64,000 nucleotides of DNA from Cryobacterium algoritolerans (GCF_004402785.1 NZ_SOFP01000023.1:1-64000); one strand, 5' to 3'. Positions 53,500 through 62,084 are shown, numbered from the stretch's first letter. Numbers and translations are program-made. Notes: a model not told the origin generated them from the sequence alone.

Positions 53500-54939
53500 T
53501 CAGGTGTTCGATAGGTTGTCACCGCAGCGGTAGAAGCCGGCGGTGATGGTGTCGATCGCCTGCTTCGCATTATCGCCCACATCCCCGAGCGCGTATACGG
53601 CGAAGGTGAGCGGCGTGCCGTCTGCGGCGTGGATCACGCCGGCCAGGGTGTAGCCGGTGTCGATCCAGCCCGTCTTGGCGAAGACGGAACCGTCGGCGAC
53701 GGCATTGTCCCCCGTGAACCGGTCGCTGTAGGACAGCGACCCGCTGTCCCCGCCGGCGACGGGCAACCCGTCGAAGATCACACCGAGGTTCCCCTCCCTG
53801 GCGCTGATCTTGACGAACAGCTTCGTCAGGTAGGACGGCGGCACGGCGTTATTGTCACTCAGTCCGGAGCCGTCGGCGATGAGGATGCCGGCGGTGTCGA
53901 TGCCGTACGGGGCAAGCCCGGCGAGGGTGGACTTCTGCAGCGCCCCGAAGGTGTTCCCGGCCCCGGATTTCACCGCGACGAGCCGGGCGAGCATCTCGGC
54001 CAGCGCGTTGTCCGACACGAGCAGCGCCTGTTTTATCAGGCTGGACACCGGCTGGGACCGCACGGAGGCGAGCTCTGTGGCCCCTGCCGTGGCCGTGCCG
54101 CGACTGATCTCCACGTTGCCGCCGAGCGCGTCGGCGAACGCCTGCCCGGCGCGCCCGATCGGGTCGCTGCTGCGGGCGGAGGTGCCGCGGCCCGGGCTGT
54201 CCCGGTCGCCGTCGACCTGGAGGGCGGTTATCTCGGGCATGTACCCGTCGCCGAGTTCCTTGCGGTTCCAGCTCGGGTCCCAGCCAGGATCGCCGAAGTA
54301 GGAGGAATCGAGCACCAGCCTGGTGATCGGCGGATGCGCCGGGTCGGCCTGCCACGCCGCGATGGTCTTCGCGGCAAGGTCGTCGAGGTGCGCGGCGCCG
54401 GTATACACCGATTCGTCGCCGGTTGGGGTGCGGGAGAGGGTGAGGTCTCCCCCGCCGACCAGCACCACCGATCCCGGTTCGCTGCCGGCGACCACGGTCG
54501 TTGTGGCACGGTAGTCGGGGCCCAGCACGCCGAGCGCGGCCGCCGAAGTCAGCACCTTGAGCACGCTCGCGGTGCGGGACGGCGTGCTCCCGCCGCGATC
54601 GAAGAGAACCTCACCGGTGGTGGCGTTGAGTACCTGGGCCTGGAAGTTCGCGAGCCGGGGGTCGGCGGCCAACCCGGCCACAGAGCAGGTGCGGAGGCGG
54701 CTGGCCGCGCTGGCAGCGGCCGGCGCGGGCCGGGTGGGCGGCAGGGTCGGGGGCTGACTCTGGGTGGCCTGGACCCGCAGTGCGGTGGGTTCCCGGGTGG
54801 AGGTGGTTGAGGCTCCCGCAACGACGGCCCCGGTGCCGAGGAGGGCGAACACCGCCGCACCGGCGCCGATCAGCGCCGACGCGCGGTGGCGGGCGATGAA
54901 GGAGGCGATGCCAGGCCGCGGGGTGTCCTGTTCTTCCAC
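53500..54939 (-). CDS. dacB: D-alanyl-D-alanine carboxypeptidase / endopeptidase (peptidase S13)
   Basis: Low-molecular-mass penicillin-binding protein that trims peptidoglycan peptides. The 479-residue protein has one N-terminal membrane helix (about 20-45) and a Pro/Ala-rich linker. The transpeptidase domain has SVLK (SxxK) with its catalytic Ser, VSDNALAEMLAR (SxN) and FAKTGWI (KTG), plus the S13-type inserted domain between the first two. The start is a GTG at 54939. Confidence 0.92.
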   Translation of the reverse strand: MEEQDTPRPGIASFIARHRASALIGAGAAVFALLGTGAVVAGASTTSTREPTALRVQATQSQPPTLPPTRPAPAAASAASRLRTCSVAGLAADPRLANFQAQVLNATTGEVLFDRGGSTPSRTASVLKVLTSAAALGVLGPDYRATTTVVAGSEPGSVVLVGGGDLTLSRTPTGDESVYTGAAHLDDLAAKTIAAWQADPAHPPITRLVLDSSYFGDPGWDPSWNRKELGDGYMPEITALQVDGDRDSPGRGTSARSSDPIGRAGQAFADALGGNVEISRGTATAGATELASVRSQPVSSLIKQALLVSDNALAEMLARLVAVKSGAGNTFGALQKSTLAGLAPYGIDTAGILIADGSGLSDNNAVPPSYLTKLFVKISAREGNLGVIFDGLPVAGGDSGSLSYSDRFTGDNAVADGSVFAKTGWIDTGYTLAGVIHAADGTPLTFAVYALGDVGDNAKQAIDTITAGFYRCGDNLSNT

Positions 54940-54978
54940 CCGTGTACTTTACCTGCCGCTCATCTGAGGCGACCTCGG

Positions 54979-55391
54979 TTATCCCGTGGCCACCGCCGCG
55001 CGACGCCGGACGAGCCAGGCGTCCAGTTCGGCCACGGGGAGCGGGCGGGACAGGTGGAAGCCCTGCGCCTGCTCACAGCCGTACCGCACGAGCTCGTCGT
55101 AGGCGACGGCATCCTCCACTCCCTCGGCGACGGCGCTCATGCCCAGGCTGTGGGCGAGGTCGATGATGGAGGAGACGAGCGCCGCGGCGCGCGCGTCGTC
55201 GGCCATCGGGAAGATGAAGGAGCGGTCCAACTTGAGTTCGTCGATCGGCAGGTCTCGCAGGTAGGCGAGTGAGCTGTAACCGGTTCCGAAGTCGTCGACG
55301 GCGATCCGGATTCCCGTCTCCCGCAGCTGGGTGAGGATGTCCCGCGCCCGCTCCCGGTCGGTCATCAGGAATTCCTCGGTGATCGCCCCGG
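54979..55391 (-). pseudogene. Detached C-terminal part of an EAL domain
   Basis: In this frame the sequence reads [18 protein letters not shown], then IAVDDFGTGYSSLAYLRDLPIDELKLDRSF and SAVAEGVE, the second half of a cyclic-di-GMP phosphodiesterase (EAL) domain. It continues the gene at 55365 but in another frame. About 75 residues of the usual EAL domain between QPG and ITEEF are missing. An internal ATG at 55365 could allow separate translation, but a half domain without the EAL motif and the first metal ligands should be inactive. Confidence 0.8.
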
Positions 55392-57038
55392 CTGCAGCAG
55401 GCCGCGGGCCGGGTGCTGCCAGCGCACGAGGGCCTCGACGCAGTTCACCTGCCCCGTGTCCAGGTCGATCTTCGGCTGGTAGTGCAACACCAGCTGATCC
55501 TCGCGAAGTGCCAGGCGCAGCTCCTGCACGGTGCGCAGCCGGGAGTCCCCGTGGCTGTCGTCGGAGCTGCGGTAGACGTGGTGGCCGGTGCCGCCGGCCT
55601 TCGCCTTGTACATGGCCATGTCGGCCTTCCGCAGCAGTCCGGTCAGGTTGTCGCTCTGCTCGGGGTAGAGCGCGATCCCGACCGAGACGCTGGTCTGCAG
55701 GGAGATCCCGGCGAGGGTGAACGGCTCGGCCAGGGCCGCCTGCACCGTCGCCGCGAGGGCCTCCGCCTCCGCCGGGCCGGCCTCATCGAGGAGGATGGCG
55801 AACTCGTCACCACCCAGGCGTGCCAGCAGGTCCCGGGGCCGCAATTGGTCGGCCAGCCTTCGGCCGACCTGCACGAGCAGCTCGTCGCCGACATCATGGC
55901 CGAGGCTGTCGTTCACCTCCTTGAAGCGGTCCAGATCCAGCAGCATCAGTGCGCTTCTCTGGCCTCCCGCGCCGAGGCGCAGGGGCACGTCGAGGTAGAG
56001 CGCTCGCCGGTTGGGCAGCCCGGTGAGGTCGTCGGTGCGCACCTGGCGTCGCAGGTCGGCCATCCGGCCGAGATCCCGAAACGCGACGGCGGTGCGCAGG
56101 CTCGCCCCGGCGAGAGTCACGCTCGCCAGGACGACGGCGAGGACGGAGAGCCTCACCTGCGTGCCGATCACGAGCACCAGCACGCCTGAGGCCGTGGCCA
56201 CCACGGGCACGATCAGGGACAGGGCGCCGGTCAGCCGGCGGCCGACCGCACCGGGCGGGCGGGCGAGTCCGTCGACCCAGAGTGCGATCAAAGTGAGGCC
56301 GACGGCCCAGCCGCCGTCCAGCACCGTGCCGATGGCGTAGGTGTCGACGGCAACCTGTTCGGCGTAGATGAGGGCGGTGGCGGCGAAGACCAGCAGGCCG
56401 CAGACGAGGATACCCCAGCGAACGCCGACGTCCAATCCCCTGGCGGAGGCGACCCCCACCACGGCGGCGACCAGCACGAGGTCGAACAGGGGAAAAGCGG
56501 TCGCGAAGGCTGTGCCGAAGGTGAACTCGCCGGCCTGGGCCGCGAGGAGGGTCGGGCTGAGCACCGCGGCAAGCACGGCCGCGACGCCGAGGGCGCCGAC
56601 CGCGCTGTCCAAAGAGACCGCGGGCGGGAGCGCCCGCAGCTGGCGGTGCACCAGGATGGCGAGAGATCCGAGCATGAGCGGGTAGAACAGCAGGTAACCG
56701 AAGTCGGCTGGAGAGGGGAAGCTCAGGGCCACCCCGTCGCCGAGCACCAGCAGGTAATAGTTGTTGGCGGACGCGAACACGGTCACCGCGCCGGCGGCGA
56801 GGAGCACAATCATCCGACGGAACCCGGTGCGGTAGACGGCGCGCCAGCAGAGCACCGCGGGGATCCACTGGGTGATCGTGCCCAGCCAGCCGTTCACGAA
56901 CGGTCGCAGGCCGTCGACGGGGAGCACCAGTCCGGCCAGGTAGACGGCGAGCATCAGCACCATCACCCAAACCAGCCAGTCGCCGCGCCGGCCCGTGACC
57001 ATGGTCTCCACCCGTTGGCCGGTGCGCAGGTCAGACAT
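55365..57038 (-). CDS. Membrane GGDEF diguanylate cyclase with truncated EAL
   Basis: Makes cyclic-di-GMP. Nine or ten hydrophobic segments (about residues 15-300) form a membrane sensor. The GGDEF domain (about 325-480) is intact: [34 protein letters not shown] and [16 protein letters not shown], with an RPRD inhibitory-site motif five residues before GGDEF. The EAL part starts ([27 protein letters not shown]) but goes out of frame after QPG and stops at PRNS. The protein is therefore probably a cyclase only. The ATG at 57038 is chosen; a GTG at 57062 is also possible. Confidence 0.82.
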   Translation of the reverse strand: MSDLRTGQRVETMVTGRRGDWLVWVMVLMLAVYLAGLVLPVDGLRPFVNGWLGTITQWIPAVLCWRAVYRTGFRRMIVLLAAGAVTVFASANNYYLLVLGDGVALSFPSPADFGYLLFYPLMLGSLAILVHRQLRALPPAVSLDSAVGALGVAAVLAAVLSPTLLAAQAGEFTFGTAFATAFPLFDLVLVAAVVGVASARGLDVGVRWGILVCGLLVFAATALIYAEQVAVDTYAIGTVLDGGWAVGLTLIALWVDGLARPPGAVGRRLTGALSLIVPVVATASGVLVLVIGTQVRLSVLAVVLASVTLAGASLRTAVAFRDLGRMADLRRQVRTDDLTGLPNRRALYLDVPLRLGAGGQRSALMLLDLDRFKEVNDSLGHDVGDELLVQVGRRLADQLRPRDLLARLGGDEFAILLDEAGPAEAEALAATVQAALAEPFTLAGISLQTSVSVGIALYPEQSDNLTGLLRKADMAMYKAKAGGTGHHVYRSSDDSHGDSRLRTVQELRLALREDQLVLHYQPKIDLDTGQVNCVEALVRWQHPARGLLQPGRSPRNS

Positions 57039-57255
57039 GTGATCCCCCATCCGTTCGTTCACTGTCGCCGAATCGGGTTGGCGTCGTCGCGGACGGAGCG
57101 TGAATCACGTTGGTCGTCGTGCCGGTTCGCACACCGTCCGCCCGTGCGCGCTCAGCTCAGGATATCGGCGACGCAGACTCGGCCTGCCGGCTAACTCCGT
57201 CCCGACGCACCCCCAGAATGAGTGCTGGCACCAACGCGCGAAGGCACCCGGACAG

Positions 57256-58239
57256 TCACTCGCCGGGGTAGCGCAGGCCGATCTGCTCGCGCACGGCGTC
57301 GAGGGTCTCCATGATCGCGACCATCTCCTCGACCGGCAGGATGTCGCTCGAGATCCTCCCGGCCCGGATGAGTTTCTCGGCCTCGATGGCTTGGAAATGC
57401 ATTCCGCGCCCGGTGATCGGGGCACTGAAGGTCTCGATCACCTCGTTCGCGCTGTCGCGCACCCGGATCGTCGTTGGCGCGTACCAGACCCGGTCGATGT
57501 CGATCCGGCCGGCGGTGCCCAGTATGGTCGCGGTGTTCGGACCGGCCGTGTCGCTGGCGGAGAGAGTCTGGGCGATTTGGCCGCCCGGGTAGCGGAACGT
57601 CGTCGCCACCTGGGCGTCGGCGCCGGTCGGTTTGAACGTCGCGGTCGCCAGGATGGTCTCCGGGCGCCCGAACAGCTCGGAGGCGAAGCTGAGCGGGTAA
57701 ATGCCGAGATCGAGGAGCGCGCCGCCGCCGAGCGCCATCGAATTCAGTCGGTGCTCGGGGGCATCCGGGAGGAGCTGGGTGTGGTCGGCGATCAGCGTGT
57801 GCACCTCCCCGATCGTGCCGGCGGCGAGGATCTCCCTGATCCGCACCATGTGCGGCAGGAACCTGGTCCACATGCCCTCGAGCACCAGCAGGTTCTTGCT
57901 CGCGGCGAGGTCGACGATCTCCCGCGCCTCACGGCCGTTCAGCGTGATCGGCTTCTCGATCAGGACGTGTTTGCCTGCATTGAGCATGAGGCGGGCGTTC
58001 TCGGCGTGGAACGGATGCGGGTTGGAGATGTAGACGATGTCGACGTCGCCGTCGGCGGCGAGGGCTTCGTAGCTCGCGTGGGCGGTGGGGATGCCGAACT
58101 CGGCCGCGAAGGCATCGGCCGAGGCCTGCGTGCGTGAGGCCACCGCCTGCACCTGGAATCCGCCGAGGTCGAGGTCGTTGGTGAATGCGTGGGCGATCCC
58201 GCCCGTGGCCAGGATTCCCCAGCGGATTGCGTCGGTCAT
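57256..58239 (-). CDS. Gfo/Idh/MocA-family oxidoreductase
   Basis: NAD(P)-dependent sugar or cyclitol dehydrogenase of 327 residues. The N-terminal Rossmann fold (about 1-120) has WGILATGGIAHAF, YISNPHPFHAENARLML and the signature GKHVLIEKPITLN with its catalytic Lys. The C-terminal alpha/beta domain has DLGIYPLSFASELFG. Related to trans-1,2-dihydrobenzenediol / D-xylose dehydrogenase-like members. The substrate is unknown. It lies 10 bases from the DUF998 gene stop, in the same direction. Confidence 0.88.
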   Translation of the reverse strand: MTDAIRWGILATGGIAHAFTNDLDLGGFQVQAVASRTQASADAFAAEFGIPTAHASYEALAADGDVDIVYISNPHPFHAENARLMLNAGKHVLIEKPITLNGREAREIVDLAASKNLLVLEGMWTRFLPHMVRIREILAAGTIGEVHTLIADHTQLLPDAPEHRLNSMALGGGALLDLGIYPLSFASELFGRPETILATATFKPTGADAQVATTFRYPGGQIAQTLSASDTAGPNTATILGTAGRIDIDRVWYAPTTIRVRDSANEVIETFSAPITGRGMHFQAIEAEKLIRAGRISSDILPVEEMVAIMETLDAVREQIGLRYPGE

Positions 58240-58249
58240 GGGCTTCAGC

Positions 58250-58912
58250 CTACCGAGCGAGGGACCGATCCCGGGTCCGTCCGAAGCGAATGAAAGCGCA
58301 CGCCGAGAAGGTCCAGCCGAGAATCCCGGCCAGGCAGACGCGCTCGGCGAGGCCGAGCAGCGCCGGGGCGAACGCGGTGGCCAGGCCCAGGGTCAGCAGC
58401 CCGGTGGCAGCGACGACCGCCAACGCCGCCGCAGCGGGGAAGGCGCGCGGTCGCCCGCTTCCGCGAAGCCAGACGGTGAGGGCGGTGACGCCGGCCAGGG
58501 CCGCCAGGAACCCGGTCGAGGCGACCGCCAGGTGCGCGATCCCGATGGGCGTGTGGTCGGTGACGGTGAGGTCGCCGGTCGCCGGAACGTCCGCGGGCAG
58601 GAAGGCCAGGACCGCGGAGCAGGCACCCCCGCACAGCAGCAGCGCCAGGCCCGCACGGCGAAGGCGCGAGGCCGGCCCGACCGTGCCGATGGCCACGACG
58701 GCGACGCCGGTGCTGGCCGCGCGGCCGAGGAAATTAAGGTTCATCACCCAGCCGAACGGGCCGACGGCAAGGTTGCTTTCGGCGGCGCTGATCGGGTTGT
58801 AATGCGGCGGCAGCAGCTGGAGGACGACGTCGACGAGCACGTAGGCGATCACTCCGGCCAGCGCGAGAGTGGCCGATCGCCGCCCGACGGGGCCCGGAAG
58901 CGGATGAATCAT
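58250..58912 (-). CDS. DUF998 family membrane protein
   Basis: 220-residue integral membrane protein with about six helices. The region HYNPISAAESNLAVGPFGWVMNLNF resembles the DUF998 pattern, with short charged loops between helices. The function is unknown. The ATG at 58912 shares its A with the terminal CCA of the tRNA-Thr fragment, and the only ribosome-site-like word (AGGCGG) lies within the tRNA acceptor sequence. Expression may once have depended on the intact tRNA transcript. Confidence 0.75.
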   Translation of the reverse strand: MIHPLPGPVGRRSATLALAGVIAYVLVDVVLQLLPPHYNPISAAESNLAVGPFGWVMNLNFLGRAASTGVAVVAIGTVGPASRLRRAGLALLLCGGACSAVLAFLPADVPATGDLTVTDHTPIGIAHLAVASTGFLAALAGVTALTVWLRGSGRPRAFPAAAALAVVAATGLLTLGLATAFAPALLGLAERVCLAGILGWTFSACAFIRFGRTRDRSLAR

Positions 58913-58959
58913 GGAGCCGCCTATCAGAATCGAACTGATGACCTTCTCATTACGAGTGA
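58912..58959 (-). tRNA. 3' fragment of tRNA-Thr(CGT): probable attachment-site scar
   Basis: Leftward, the 48 bases hold the 3' side of the anticodon arm with loop CTCGTAA, AGAAGGTC, the T arm ATCAG-TTCGATT-CTGAT, the acceptor 3' strand AGGCGGC, T and CCA. The 5' half (acceptor 5' strand, D arm) is absent; sequence diverges abruptly at 58960. Phage- and ICE-type integrases recombine in the 3' half of tRNA genes and leave exactly such a duplicate at the far end of the element. It cannot give a functional tRNA. Confidence 0.85.
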
Positions 58960-59068
58960 CCTCGGAGCCCTTGATCCGGCGCGGAAAAAATCTGAAATAC
59001 TTGGTCGATACGATATTTGAAACTCAGCTCGATCACCAGAAAACGGGCTCTCCTGACGTAACCGTGGG
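58960..59068. other. Island edge between the tRNA scar and the IS remnants
   Basis: Contains GCGCGGAAAAAATC-type AT-richer sequence and, at about 59046-59062, GGGCTCTCCTGACGTAA. That word resembles an ISL3-family terminal repeat next to the transposase remnant. No gene is seen. Confidence 0.45.
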
Positions 59069-59680
59069 TTAAACCCGGCCGGGGAGTACTGGTTTATGCC
59101 CGCCGAGGTTGAGCATCGCGAGGGCGATGAGGGTGTCGGGTGTTTTGAAGCCGAAGGCGATGTGGGTGATGAGTCGGATCTTGGTGTTCATGGATTCGAC
59201 GTGGCCGTTGGAGAGGCTGTGCTCGATAGAGGCGAGGATCGCGGTGCGGTGCTTCAGGATGCTTTTTTGGAGTTTGACGAAGGAAGCGATGCGGCAGCGG
59301 CGGGCCCGACCGACCCATTTGTTGAGCGCTTCGGTCGCTTCGTTGAGAGGCAGTTTGAAGATCACGCGGAGGCCTTCCTTCGACGACGCTGGCGATCCAG
59401 GCCGCACCGTCCGTGGACACCTGAGTGATCTGCGCCGAACGCTCCGGGCCTAACGCGTCGAAGAACGTCGCGAGGGTGGCTTTGTCTTGGCCCGGCGCCG
59501 CCCGGACGAGGCGGCCAGAATCGTGGTCGACGACGCAGGTCAAATACTTGTGGCCGCGCTTGTAGCTGATCTCGTCGATTCCGATCCGGGTGAGGTCGGC
59601 GAACTGGTCGTATTGCTTCCTGGATTTGCACCGAGCCCGCATCCAGGGACCGCCAGCGGCGACGCCCGTCACCAGCGTCG
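59069..59680 (-). pseudogene. ISL3-family transposase remnant
   Basis: Two blocks of an ISL3-type transposase survive. A middle block reads IGIDEISYKRGHKYLTCVVDHDSG and VSTDGAAWIASVV. A C-terminal block reads FKLPLNEATEALNKWVGRARRC, SLSNGHVESMNTKIRL and FGFKTPDTLIALAMLNLGG. They lie in different frames, and the stretch between TDGAAW and LPLNEA that should carry the second catalytic region is missing. The N-terminal zinc-finger part is also absent, replaced by an IS256-type fragment. Not functional. Confidence 0.8.
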
Positions 59681-60508
59681 TAGCGGGGACATCTGAACGC
59701 GAGCAGGTCTTCGCGGGCGTCTCGGAGCATTTGGGCGACTTTGGGGTGGGAGCGTTCGAGCATGCGGGTGACTTCATCGAACTGGGCTTGGACGTGCTTC
59801 GCGTCCGGTTGGGCGAAGATGGTGCGGAGCACGCAGGCGAGCATTTCCTGACTCGCGCGCGGCACGATGGAGAGCACGTTACGCATCTGGTGCACCCGGC
59901 AGCGCTGCCAGCTCGCGCCGTGGAACACGGTGCCGAGCGGCAACACCGATCGCGACGACCATGGCCTGGGAGATGACGCGGTGGTTCACGCGGGCTTTGC
60001 AGTATGTGGCATCGAGGAACACATACGGGTAGCCGGTCTCGCCGAAGTCCCGGTCGCGGGACGCGGCCACTTCCCCCTCCAGATCCGCGCAAATCCGGGA
60101 CACTTCCGACTTCGAGATGCCAGTATCGGCGCCGAGGGCCTTGACTTGGATCTCGACTTTCCGGGTCGAGACACCGTGGAGGCAGGCCTCCACGACAACG
60201 GCGAACAGTGCCTGGTCCACCCGGCGGCGACGCTCAAGCAGAGCGGGGAAAAATGAGCCTTGCGGCGGCCTGGGGATCTTCAGGTTCAGGTCCCCGGCCG
60301 TCGTCGACAGAACGCGCGGGCGGGTCCCGTTGCGTTGGGTGGTGCGGTCTTCGGAGCGTTCGAAACGGCCGGCACCGATGAGGGCGGTGGCCTCCGGGTT
60401 GACGAGTTCCTGGTACAGCGTTTCGATCGCGACGCGGATGCGGTCGGGGACATGGGTGAGCTTGAGTTCCGCGAGGAGGTCAGGCAGGGCAGACGGATCT
60501 AAAGCCAT
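59680..60508 (-). pseudogene. IS256-family transposase remnant
   Basis: Starts MALDPSALPDLLAELKLTHV at 60508 and follows IS256-type mutator transposases: RNGTRPRVLSTTAGDLNLKIP, GISKSEVSRICADLE and the first catalytic Asp in PYVFLDATYCKARVNHRVISQAM. After VVAIGVA about 45 residues, including the second Asp region, are deleted. The gene resumes in another frame with GASWQRCRVHQMRNVLS and QPDAKHVQAQFDEVTRML, then breaks off at the junction with the ISL3 remnant. Inactive by deletion, frameshift and truncation. Confidence 0.85.
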
Positions 60509-60601
60509 CGTGTGATGTGTCTTTCTGTGAGTTCTCTGATCGGTTCTCACTGAGGCATCGCACGATGGTTTCCTACGTTGTTAATCCAACGCCCCAAGAC
60601 C

Positions 60602-60632
60602 GGGAACTACACTCCACGGGACGTGACCGAAA
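60602..60632. repeat. Probable right terminal repeat of the IS256-type element
   Basis: GGAACTACACTCCACGGGAC and the following GTGACC resemble the outer ends of IS256-family elements, about 100 bases before the transposase start as expected. The matching left end is lost with the 3' part of the transposase. Confidence 0.5.
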
Positions 60633-60781
60633 ACATCTCACCGAGCACATGTCTCCGATACCCACGTTCATCATCCGCCGTTCCTGACCAGTCCCCTCGC
60701 TTACTCGCGTCCCCAAATATTGCATTCAGGGTTTGTTCAACGACATCGACCAATGGTCATCGATGGCCGTATGGTCACTGC

Positions 60782-61015
60782 ATGCTGACCATGGCTTCGC
60801 GTCTCGACGTCGCCGATCCGACCCGTTCGAGGATCTTGCTCAGCCTGCTCGATCAGCCCGGTTATCTTGCCAAGCTTCCACGCGACCTGGAGCTCGCCCG
60901 TTCGAACGTGTCGAACCACTTGAGTTGTCGGCGCGGCTGCGGCGTTGTTGCTGCTGTTCCCGAGGCCCGATCGACCGCGATATCAGCCTTGCTATCCGTC
61001 GGCGTTAACAGATAA
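60782..61015 (+). pseudogene. Truncated CmtR-like (ArsR/SmtB family) metal repressor
   Basis: 77 residues: MASRLDV-ADPTRSRILLSLL, LARDLEL-like LPRDLELARSNVSNHLS and CRRGCGVV. The two Cys spaced like CLRGCG form the Cd/Pb site of CmtR-type repressors. About seven residues of the first helix (usually between SRLDV and ADPTRS) are missing, and homology ends soon after VPEAR, so the C-terminal third with the remaining ligands is lost. Probably a decayed repressor; a short functional form cannot be excluded. Confidence 0.65.
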
Positions 61016-61021
61016 TGCTGG

Positions 61022-61183
61022 CTATGCTCGGTCCACCAAGCTGGTTTCCATGCCTGAGTCCACCCAGCCGCATACCCCGTCGGGGCACCGATAGGTCCAT
61101 CTCCGCAAACCCCGTCCCGTTTCGGGCGCGTAAGCCCCGAGCCCGATCCTGTTGCCACAGTCCGGGCAAATTCGAACAATCAT
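61022..61183 (-). CDS. 53-residue zinc-ribbon protein
   Basis: Small ORF starting MIVRICPDCGNRIGLGAYAP and ending METSLVDRA. Four cysteines in two knuckles (Cys6-P-D-Cys9 and Cys33-P-D-G-V-Cys38), each followed by Gly, and the central GLRRWTYRCPDGVCGW form a compact zinc ribbon. The ATG at 61183 has only a weak GGAT upstream. Intact frame and spacing argue that it is real. The function is unknown; such proteins often bind nucleic acid or act as metal-linked adaptors. It lies in the island, antisense to and just past the CmtR-like remnant. Confidence 0.6.
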   Translation of the reverse strand: MIVRICPDCGNRIGLGAYAPETGRGLRRWTYRCPDGVCGWVDSGMETSLVDRA

Positions 61184-61317
61184 CGATCGTATCCATTTCG
61201 ACGGGACGTTATCGCGGCGGCAACTCGGGGCTGGATTTAGCCGTAACTGTCGCCGGACCCTGTGATTATCTCGAAGTACTCAACATCGCTTGTGGAAGGA
61301 CCGGCCAGACGATACCT

Positions 61318-61644
61318 CTAAGCGTAGAGGGTGTGACGTCCAATGTCCGGGTAGCCAATCCGGCCGGTGTACTCCGTCACTTCGCCGACGAGGTAGTTGT
61401 CGGCGGTGGGTGAGAGCAGGATTGCCTCTGCCGGGACCTGAGTGCTTTGGGCGATTTTGAATCGTCGGTAGATTTTATGTCCACCCAGCCACGCGAGGTC
61501 ATCGTGGGCGAGGGACGATCGAGACTTGTGGCCCACAAGGATGATGTACGTGGCGAGGAGATTGTCGTCCTGGGCACGATCGATCATTCGGTCGATGAGT
61601 TCTTTGGTTTTCTGCGCCGGGGTGAGGTCGGGGTGCCCGATCAT
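61318..61644 (-). CDS. Island protein of unknown function, paralogue A
   Basis: 108 residues with no recognised domain. Key segments are ELIDRMIDRAQDDNLLATYIILVGH, GGHKIYRRFKIAQSTQVPAEAILLSP and ADNYLVGEVTEYTGRIG. Each has a counterpart in the protein encoded just upstream (61737-62084), so the two are diverged tandem duplicates. The ATG at 61644 has AGGAA seven bases before it and gives a start matching the paralogue. A longer form from 61740, overlapping the preceding stop by ATGA, is possible. No signal peptide or membrane helix. Confidence 0.6.
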   Translation of the reverse strand: MIGHPDLTPAQKTKELIDRMIDRAQDDNLLATYIILVGHKSRSSLAHDDLAWLGGHKIYRRFKIAQSTQVPAEAILLSPTADNYLVGEVTEYTGRIGYPDIGRHTLYA

Positions 61645-61736
61645 CGGTTGTTCCTGTCGGGGCGTCGGTGCTGTGATCTTGCCGTGTTTTTGGGCGTGTG
61701 CGACACCGATGTCGTGAGGTGTGATGCGTGTGGTGA

Positions 61737-62084
61737 TCATTGTGGGTGCCTATCTGCCTGCGGAACCGGGGGTGCGGCCACATCGCTGGGGGCTGTGAAG
61801 AGGAGCGGGACGGGGGTGTTCGGTGATGACCATGGTGCCCAAGTGGCCATGGAATTCGACAACGTCACCGGTTCGGAAGTTGTCAGGACAGGGCGCGAGA
61901 CGACGAGGTCGTTCGGAATCAGACTGGTCTGGGCGATGGGCATCCACCGGTAGACCCTTTTGCCGCGGATCAACGTGCAGTCCACGGCCGGCGCGGTGCC
62001 GACGAGGATGCTGTAGGAGTTGTGGAGGTCGTGCTCTTTGACATGGGCGATCATATTGTCGAGGAGTTTCTCTAAGTGCACCAT
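61737..62084 (-). CDS. Island protein of unknown function, paralogue B, probably frameshifted
   Basis: 115 residues as read. MVHLEKLLDNMIAHVKEHDLHNSYSILVG and GKRVYRWMPIAQTSLIPNDLVVSRP align with paralogue A. After SRP, near 61890, similarity continues in another frame as PDNFRTGDVVEFHGHLGTMVITE, equivalent to DNYLVGEVTEYTGRIG of A. A one-base loss in a short C run would explain this; the present frame ends in an unrelated Ser/Thr/Pro-rich tail. The ATG at 62084 follows GAGGGAG. The gene lies 88 bases after the ArsR gene, in the same direction. Confidence 0.6.
   Translation of the reverse strand: MVHLEKLLDNMIAHVKEHDLHNSYSILVGTAPAVDCTLIRGKRVYRWMPIAQTSLIPNDLVVSRPVLTTSEPVTLSNSMATWAPWSSPNTPVPLLFTAPSDVAAPPVPQADRHPQ

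Noticed and set aside
58912-58959. tRNA interrupted by a self-splicing intron
   Set aside because: No 5' tRNA half is found on the same strand in the following kilobases and no intron core is visible; integration scar is the simpler reading.
58085-59020. Plus-strand open frame covering the tRNA fragment (ending with NRTDDLLITSDL)
   Set aside because: This peptide is a translation of the tRNA-Thr antisense strand and a shadow of DUF998; a familiar false annotation.
61447-61953. Plus-strand 168-codon frame over the paralogous unknown genes
   Set aside because: The minus strand is supported by paralogy between two independent frames; the plus frame has no homologous partner and odd Cys/Gly composition.
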